Assembly: GCA_016928415.1 (NCBI GenBank)
Contig: JAFGKU010000228.1
Span: 1-46,214, forward strand
Direction of reading: 5' to 3'
Origin: Spirochaetales bacterium
GTDB lineage: Bacteria; Spirochaetota; Spirochaetia; SZUA-6; JAFGRV01
Length of the DNA stretch: 46,214 bases
Shown here: one piece after another, positions 40,947 through 46,214 of the stretch
Layout: the number at the start of each line of letters is the position of its first letter
Position numbering within the stretch: position 1 is the first letter of the stretch
Translations under genes and position numbers: made by a program
The notes under the pieces: generated by a model
Told to the model about the DNA's origin: nothing
The model's database searches: none
What the model saw: the letters and a program-made list of their open reading frames with translations, nothing else

Positions 40947-42088
40947 GACTTGTTCAACTCCTCGAATACCCTGGGCATCCATTCGGATATCGTGATTTTC
41001 TGAGGGCATTGCTCCTCGCACACGGCACAGGCCGTGCACTGGTCCGCCTTTTCCTTATCCGGGAACCAATGCTTGTATCCGAAACGCGGTGCGCTGAAAT
41101 CATCATACATGATTCCCTCGTTGTACATTTCAAAATTCCACGGGATATTGACGCCGCTGGGGCACGGCATGCAATAATTGCATTTGGTGCACGGGATCAC
41201 GGCGCGCTTGAGAAATTCCGGCTTCAACGATTCCACGAACGCCACATCCTCAGCGGATAAAGTGCCAGCTCCCGATGAATCCGCGGAAACGAGGTTCTGC
41301 TCAACATGTTCAAGGGCGGACATGCCGCTCAATACCGTTGACACTTCGGGCTGATTCCAAATCCATTGAAAGGCCCAGTCCGCCGGGCTCCGTTTTGCCG
41401 GGTATCCATTGAATTTGGCCGCAATATCCTTTGGCGGCCTGGCAAGCCTTCCGCCCAACAGCGGTTCCATGATGATAACGGCCAGGCCCTTTGAAGCGGC
41501 ATACCTGAGGCCTTCCATGCCGGCCTGGTTTTCCGTATCCATGTAATTGTACTGTATCTGGCAGAATTCCCATTTATCATACCCGTCGATTATTTTATGA
41601 AAGGCTTCATTCGAGTCATGGAATGAAAACCCGATATGGCCTATTTTCCCGGCCTTCTTGAACTTTTCCGCCTTGTCGATAAGGTCAAGTTTTACGATTT
41701 TGTCCCAGCCCTTTGCACCGATTCCATGAAACAGGTAAAAATCCACTATTTCATCTTCCAGGCGTGCAAGCTGTTCCTCCAGAACCCTGTCAAAATCGGC
41801 TGGTTCCTTGACATGATCGAGGGGCAGCTTGGTGGCGATCTTTACCTTCTGCCTGTACCCGTCCTTCAAGGCCTTACCCAAAAGATTTTCACTCACACCG
41901 CTGTGGTATACGTACGCCGTGTCAAAATAATTGACGCCGGCATCTACGGCACGGCGGATCATCCGGATGGACAGCTCCTCATCGATCTCCTTGTCGTTTT
42001 TCGCCCCTTTCTTAAGCGGCATCCGCATTATGCCGAAGCCCAACGCGGAAACCTCGAAGCCTGTTTTGCCCATTTTCCTGTATTTCAT
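40943..42088 (-). CDS. Aldo/keto reductase with C-terminal ferredoxin domain
   Basis: A 381-residue protein: an AKR TIM barrel with D56 and Y61 (NYFDTAYVYHSG), catalytic Lys in KIATKLP and the His in FYLFHGIG, followed by a C-terminal 4Fe-4S region (CTKCNYCMPCPSGVNIP and CTACAVCEEQCPQ). This is the common AKR-ferredoxin type of anaerobes, with NADPH-dependent carbonyl reduction and an iron-sulfur module of uncertain role. Start ATG 42088 has AAGGAG upstream. The next gene overlaps by ATGA. Confidence 0.9.
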   Translation of the reverse strand: MKYRKMGKTGFEVSALGFGIMRMPLKKGAKNDKEIDEELSIRMIRRAVDAGVNYFDTAYVYHSGVSENLLGKALKDGYRQKVKIATKLPLDHVKEPADFDRVLEEQLARLEDEIVDFYLFHGIGAKGWDKIVKLDLIDKAEKFKKAGKIGHIGFSFHDSNEAFHKIIDGYDKWEFCQIQYNYMDTENQAGMEGLRYAASKGLAVIIMEPLLGGRLARPPKDIAAKFNGYPAKRSPADWAFQWIWNQPEVSTVLSGMSALEHVEQNLVSADSSGAGTLSAEDVAFVESLKPEFLKRAVIPCTKCNYCMPCPSGVNIPWNFEMYNEGIMYDDFSAPRFGYKHWFPDKEKADQCTACAVCEEQCPQKITISEWMPRVFEELNKS

Positions 42089-42156
42089 CAAGTATGCTCC
42101 TTCCCAAATTTCGTTTTTATCGTATCAGAGGGGATAGAATCTGTAAAGCGGATTCC

Positions 42157-42185
42157 TTGACTCTCTCCCCTTATCAACTTAATAT
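42157..42185 (+). promoter_or_regulatory. Predicted promoter for the membrane-protein and HEAT/TerB genes
   Basis: TTGACT (42157-42162), a 17-base spacer and TAATAT (42180-42185), with the start near 42192. The leader is only about 11 bases before ATG 42203 and would contain the GAGGG ribosome site. All genes from 42203 to the window end run in this direction with short gaps. Confidence 0.5.
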
Positions 42186-42202
42186 TCAAAACAGAGGGTA
42201 TT

Positions 42203-43033
42203 ATGGCAAGTCGAATTATATCTTTACTCAAAAAATTACCCCATAAATGGTGGTTTTTCCTCGTCCTGTTTCTTCTTTACTTTATCGTACCGGCATATAC
42301 CTCCAAACCATTTAATCCACAGCAAACGGGTGCCCTGATTGTCGAGGTTTTTTCACATTCTCCCCTCTACAATTTCTCATCCATTTTTCCCGTATTCAAG
42401 ATTCTCACCCTTCTAATGATCACCGGCATCATCATTTTCGGGCATCGAATGACGCGTATTTTTTTTGCCTATGGCGGGATTGTGATCCTGGCATCCGCCT
42501 GGCTGCAGAATATGGCGGAAACAACGAATTACGGTTTTGCGGTAATTTCGGGGAATGTGGCGGTTTTCTCAATTGTCGCCCTGTTCTGGCTATGGGAAGC
42601 GTTTGCCGGGGAGAGTGATTTTTCCCGGATCAAACCGCCGTTATGGAAATATTGGGTCGTACCCTTGGCATTGTTGGCTTTTTGGGAACCTTTCAGCATA
42701 AGCAACAACGTGCCCGTTCCGGATTTCAACCCGATACTTATTCTGACGTCGGACGGTGCGGTTGTATTCTGCATGACCGCCCCCGTCTATCTTGCGGTAC
42801 TGACTTTTTTTCATCCATGGGTCAACATCGCCGTCTTGCGCATTACCGCTTTTACCGGCATGGTTACCGGACTCTTGAATATGGTGCAATGGTTTGTATT
42901 GATGCCCGAAGGCTGGTGGATGGGTATCCTTCATATACCGCTGCTTTCCATATCGATTTACGCTTTTATACTTTCGCTGCATAAACCGGATATACGCCTG
43001 ACACCCGCCTCCTTAAAGGATGATTTGGAATGA
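42203..43033 (+). CDS. Multi-pass membrane protein, unknown function
   Basis: A 276-residue inner-membrane protein of about eight hydrophobic segments (WWFFLVLFLLYFIVPAY near the start, IFPVFKILTLLMITGIIIFG, YGGIVILASAWLQNM, AVFSIVALFWLW, and others). A PVPDFNPILILTSDGAVVFCM segment stands out but I cannot name the family. No transporter signature is evident. The HEAT-like gene follows after 18 bases, so co-transcription is likely. Confidence 0.72.
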   Translation: MASRIISLLKKLPHKWWFFLVLFLLYFIVPAYTSKPFNPQQTGALIVEVFSHSPLYNFSSIFPVFKILTLLMITGIIIFGHRMTRIFFAYGGIVILASAWLQNMAETTNYGFAVISGNVAVFSIVALFWLWEAFAGESDFSRIKPPLWKYWVVPLALLAFWEPFSISNNVPVPDFNPILILTSDGAVVFCMTAPVYLAVLTFFHPWVNIAVLRITAFTGMVTGLLNMVQWFVLMPEGWWMGILHIPLLSISIYAFILSLHKPDIRLTPASLKDDLE

Positions 43034-43051
43034 AAGGTAGCTGGTAGAAGA

Positions 43052-43894
43052 ATGGAATCCTTTGACGATACATTGGAAAAGTTAAAAATAAACGACAAAT
43101 TCAAACTTGATGAGTCCACCATTAATACCTTGATCGACATAAGGGAACCGGTCATAGACGTATTGATAGAATCTCTCAACCACCACTACACTCCGATTAA
43201 ACGTCACGCGGAAGAAACCCTCTTAAAAATAGGCAAACCGGCCATCAGGCGTTTTATTGTCGAGTTGATGAAACACAATAGAAGATCCCGGAAAAAAATC
43301 CTGGCTTTGTTGGAAAAACTCGGGTGGAAACCGGAAAACAAAATGGAGGAGGTGCATTACTTGTTGGCGAAACGGGATTGGAAGAAACTGATGGAAATCG
43401 GAACAGATACCATACCCTATCTCCTTCCCCAGCTGGGACGGGAAGATTTTCTGATCTATATCTCAATCAATTATATCCTCACCAAAATCTGCGTTGATAA
43501 TCTGCACAGCCTGGACCTGAATATTTTCATCGACTACTTTAAAGACACACACGAAGATTATATAGTGATGAGATTTTTCAGAAAAATTCTAACAAAAATA
43601 GACACCGTAATTCTGGGTGACAATATTTTCAGGGTGGAAAAAGGTTACCTGAGAAATCCCGACCTGACCCGGTTCCCCTCTCCCCTCATGTGTCTTGAAC
43701 ACCTGATGATTGACGTTGATTCATGTTTACCCATGGACATCGAACGGTTTGTGACGTATGCCATCAACATTATTGGTGAAAAAAAATTACGGAGAAACCT
43801 GAACGTCACCGTTCATGAAAACATTAAAAAACTCAATGCAAACCAGTTAAATCTGTTAAAAAATATTTCAAAAGGCATAGGGAGATTTTCTTGA
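43052..43894 (+). CDS. HEAT-like repeat protein, copy A
   Basis: A 280-residue alpha-helical protein. The first 90 residues look like HEAT-like repeats (EPVIDVLIESLNHHYTPIKRHAEETLLKIGKPAIRRFIVELM), followed by VHYLLAKRDWKKLMEIGTDTIPYLLPQL and a C-terminal part with a FVTYAINIIGEKKLRRNLNVTVHEN segment. No enzyme motif or signal. It is the first of a pair with the TerB-like gene, whose TTG start overlaps this stop (TTGA). A clear paralogue is copy B at 44669-45517. Confidence 0.85.
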   Translation: MESFDDTLEKLKINDKFKLDESTINTLIDIREPVIDVLIESLNHHYTPIKRHAEETLLKIGKPAIRRFIVELMKHNRRSRKKILALLEKLGWKPENKMEEVHYLLAKRDWKKLMEIGTDTIPYLLPQLGREDFLIYISINYILTKICVDNLHSLDLNIFIDYFKDTHEDYIVMRFFRKILTKIDTVILGDNIFRVEKGYLRNPDLTRFPSPLMCLEHLMIDVDSCLPMDIERFVTYAINIIGEKKLRRNLNVTVHENIKKLNANQLNLLKNISKGIGRFS

Positions 43895-44631
43895 GTGTAA
43901 TATCAATGATACCCGTATTAGCGGGATTTGATCCCGCCTCCATCATCTTCATAGTCTTTTTCCTGTCGGCTGTTGGCTTTACAGTTAGAACCTTATTGAA
44001 ACGGGTACATATATTGGGAACAAATTCCGTTAAAGGGCCCACTTTCCAAAGAGGATCTTTTTTTTGCCCCTATTGCAATTCAACGCAAGATTACCAGGGA
44101 TATGCAATTTTCAATGTCATGAATCCTGGTAACAAATACATTGAATGTGATAAATGCCACAAGAGGTTTGATTCCCGACTGACATATTTATGGACGGATA
44201 TAGAAAAGAAAAGCGGAGAAAACCTGGAAATTTTTACCAAAGCATTCAAGGAAATTATTATCAAATTATCCATTGCGGATAAAAAAATCGGCGAAAAGGA
44301 AAAAGTTAAGATACGGAAGATTTACGGTGAAGCTACGGGGAAATACTATGCTGAAGAGGAAATGTTTAAAGACATGCGAGATATGCATAAAACCGGAGCA
44401 CAGGTTAGCACATATGTAAATAACATTAAAGATGTTTTGACACCCGACGGCCTCGCTTTCCTGATGCGTTCGGCGATTCTTGTTTCCATTGCCGACGGCA
44501 AGTTGAATACAAAGGAACAGGCAATGCTTAAGGATTTGGCGGAAGCACTGAACCTTCCACCGGACAAGCTGGAGGCCATGGTCAAGGCCGTGATTGAGGG
44601 GATGAAGAAGCAGGGTGAATATAAAGGATAA
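43891..44631 (+). CDS. Membrane-anchored zinc-ribbon/TerB-like protein, copy A
   Basis: A 246-residue protein with one N-terminal membrane helix (about residues 15-32), a zinc ribbon C59-x2-C62 ... C86-x2-C89 (CPYC, CDKC), and a C-terminal TerB-like helical domain (LSIADKKIGEKEKVKIRKIY; MRSAILVSIADGKLNTKEQAMLKDLAEALNLP). The TerB-like part has acidic-metal helix features and is cytoplasmic. Start is TTG with GGGAG six bases upstream, overlapping the previous stop. Its paralogue is at 45530. Confidence 0.83.
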   Translation: MSVISMIPVLAGFDPASIIFIVFFLSAVGFTVRTLLKRVHILGTNSVKGPTFQRGSFFCPYCNSTQDYQGYAIFNVMNPGNKYIECDKCHKRFDSRLTYLWTDIEKKSGENLEIFTKAFKEIIIKLSIADKKIGEKEKVKIRKIYGEATGKYYAEEEMFKDMRDMHKTGAQVSTYVNNIKDVLTPDGLAFLMRSAILVSIADGKLNTKEQAMLKDLAEALNLPPDKLEAMVKAVIEGMKKQGEYKG

Positions 44632-44668
44632 AGCAATAAGTAGTTACTTTGAGAAGTGATAAACCGAT

Positions 44669-45517
44669 ATGAAAAAAGAAAACGAGAATAACATTATAAA
44701 ACCTTTTAGCAATTTAGAAAAATTCACATTCAACAGAACCAATATAGGTACTTTTTTTGAAATACGTAAACCGGCCATAAAGACACTTATACAATCCCTT
44801 AATTACAATTATTACCCCATTCGACGGTCTGCAAAGGAGTCCTTGATTAAAATCGGTAAACCGGCCGCCAAAGATCTTGTTCGTGCCATAATAAAACATA
44901 ACGGGAAATACCGTCGGGTGATAGCAAATATTCTGGATAAAATTGAATGGGAACCGGAGAACACAAACGAGACAGTATATTATTTATTGGCAAAACGGCA
45001 ATGGGAAAAAGTGAAGAGAATGGGTACTGACGTAATTCCGATTCTAATGCCCCTGCTTGACCATGACGACCCCCTTTTCCGCAAGAGAATAGAACACATA
45101 CTTTTAAAATTATGTTCAGACAATCTCGGCACTTTTGATTTAAAGCTTATCATAAACCATTTCAAACACGCAAAGAACCAGGGCCCGGCTATGCAGTTTT
45201 TCTCTAAATTCTTAATACAAGTCAGGACTGTTATTCTGGGTCGCAATATTTTCAACATGAACAAGGGATATATCTGCAACCCATTCCTGGCAGACTTCCT
45301 CTTCCCTTTGAACGGTTTAAAAAACCTGATGATTGATATTGATACAATGGACCATTCAGCCATTGATCAATTTGTCACCTATGCCATCAATACGATCGGA
45401 GAAGTAAGAATGAAAAGAACACTGAACGTAGTCGTTAAAGGAGAAAAAGACAAGCTGCCGGCAATAAAAAGAAATCTTCTATTATCCTTATCAAAAACGC
45501 TCAGATTTACAAGGTGA
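44669..45517 (+). CDS. HEAT-like repeat protein, copy B
   Basis: A 282-residue paralogue of copy A with the same layout: IRKPAIKTLIQSL ... YPIRRSAKESLIKIGKPAAKDL repeats, then VYYLLAKRQWEKVKRMGTDVIPILMPLL, then ILGRNIF and FVTYAINTIGEVRMKRTLNVVV. It lies 37 bases after the copy A TerB gene and is followed by a second TerB-like gene. Divergence is substantial, so the duplication is not recent. Confidence 0.85.
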   Translation: MKKENENNIIKPFSNLEKFTFNRTNIGTFFEIRKPAIKTLIQSLNYNYYPIRRSAKESLIKIGKPAAKDLVRAIIKHNGKYRRVIANILDKIEWEPENTNETVYYLLAKRQWEKVKRMGTDVIPILMPLLDHDDPLFRKRIEHILLKLCSDNLGTFDLKLIINHFKHAKNQGPAMQFFSKFLIQVRTVILGRNIFNMNKGYICNPFLADFLFPLNGLKNLMIDIDTMDHSAIDQFVTYAINTIGEVRMKRTLNVVVKGEKDKLPAIKRNLLLSLSKTLRFTR

Positions 45518-45529
45518 AGGGAGATATTT

Positions 45530-46214
45530 TTGACAGCGATGCCTTTGGCAATAATTGGACTCCACATTATCAGTGTATTGGTAGCATTCGGAGGAATTCT
45601 ACTTTACATGCTCGGGTCGAGAAAATACCAATGGAGATATTTCATCAACGATTATACGAAAGAAATCCTTTCGTATAAAAATGAAACGTTTTTTTGCCCA
45701 TACTGCAATTCAAAACAAACGTATCATTTATATGAAAGTCAAAACGAATTGGCCAAGCCCAAGAACTCCATTATATGCCAGAAATGCCATAACACCTACG
45801 ATTCACAATTAATCCAAATTTCATTTGACATAGAGAATAAAGGCAGCGAATGCTTTATTCTCTTTGGCAATGCTCTCAAGGGAATCCTCATTAAATTGGG
45901 TATAGCTGATAAAAAAGTGACCAAAGAGGAAAAAGCTAAAATCCGGAAAGTATACGGGGACCTCACGGGCAATTATTATCTCGAGGAAACCATGATAAGG
46001 GAAATGCAAGAAGCGGATAAGGCGGCCCGGGATATAAGTGACTATGTAAATAAAATAAAATCCGGCCTGACCCCAGATGGAGCGGCCCTCCTGATGCGAT
46101 CGGCAATTCTTGTTTCTCTAGCTGATAATGAATTGCATCCTAAAGAGAAGAAAATACTATCAGATTTGGCGGAAGCACTGAACCTGCCGTCGGACATGCT
46201 GGACGCAATGATCA
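45530..46214 (+). CDS. Membrane-anchored zinc-ribbon/TerB-like protein, copy B (partial)
   Basis: A second TerB-like gene, cut by the window end after about 228 codons. It has an N-terminal membrane helix (IIGLHIISVLVAFGGILLYML), a zinc ribbon C56-x2-C59 ... C83-x2-C86 (CPYC, CQKC), and the TerB-like helices (LGIADKKVTKEEKAKIRKVY; MRSAILVSLADNELHPKEKKI; LAEALNLPSDMLDAM). Start is TTG at 45530 with GGGAG upstream, as in copy A; an ATG at 45539 is an alternative. It is 12 bases after the copy B HEAT gene. Confidence 0.8.
   Translation, partial: MTAMPLAIIGLHIISVLVAFGGILLYMLGSRKYQWRYFINDYTKEILSYKNETFFCPYCNSKQTYHLYESQNELAKPKNSIICQKCHNTYDSQLIQISFDIENKGSECFILFGNALKGILIKLGIADKKVTKEEKAKIRKVYGDLTGNYYLEETMIREMQEADKAARDISDYVNKIKSGLTPDGAALLMRSAILVSLADNELHPKEKKILSDLAEALNLPSDMLDAMI

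Overview
The window is a gene-dense stretch of bacterial chromosome of moderate GC. It reads as a free-living, flagellated, diderm bacterium, and an uncultured member of the Spirochaetota is my best guess. The reasons are a motA-motB pair of spirochaete style, a threonyl-tRNA synthetase of about 580 residues that begins directly at the editing domain with no TGS domain (as I remember for spirochaete enzymes), several lipoproteins, TolC-type outer-membrane export, and frequent GTG and TTG starts with strong Shine-Dalgarno sites. The lineage is inference; no rRNA or tRNA gene is visible to settle it.

Layout, left to right. 0-5.4 kb: a secreted GH5 glycosidase, a Nudix hydrolase, a dodecin / Fpg-like glycosylase / ankyrin operon behind a good promoter, and an unrecognised 296-residue protein. 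5.5-7.3 kb: a small inverted-repeat element, a solitary DNA methyltransferase and an AhpD-like protein overlapping it. 7.4-12 kb: GalE with an SDR, a Rieske oxygenase divergent from a ferredoxin-nitroreductase, and a methyltransferase. 12-16 kb: an exported protein, cytidine deaminase, GNAT, then dCMP deaminase with a P-loop kinase, and an all-helical unknown. 16-19.3 kb: a LysE exporter, then motA-motB with a TPR lipoprotein. 19.4-26 kb: thrS, a lipoprotein, an EFR1-type flavodoxin-ferredoxin, a SMUG1-type uracil-DNA glycosylase with a small partner, and a sulfatase. 26-33.2 kb: a MarR-controlled efflux operon (marR, tolC, two ABC half-transporters, an HlyD/EmrA adaptor, a methyltransferase). 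33.3-36.6 kb: a membrane-anchored ankyrin protein and a GH18 chitinase-like lipoprotein.

The two most unusual parts are at the right. At 37.3-40.4 kb a three-gene operon with its own promoter encodes a J-domain/Ser-Thr kinase fusion, a von Willebrand A protein with a Lys-rich tail, and a shortened pyruvate-kinase-like barrel. It looks like a relative of the vWA-plus-kinase signalling modules (TerY-P type) but has a different third partner. At 43.0-46.2 kb a pair of genes (a HEAT-like helical protein followed by a membrane-anchored zinc-ribbon/TerB-like protein, translationally coupled through a TTGA overlap) is present twice in tandem as diverged paralogues, the second running off the window. 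Both deserve a neighbourhood search in other genomes.

No CRISPR array, tRNA, rRNA, transposase or phage gene was found. No unassigned interval exceeds 300 bases if the 36845-37216 hypothetical gene is accepted; without it 36563-37350 is a gap holding only the chitinase promoter and one short inverted repeat.
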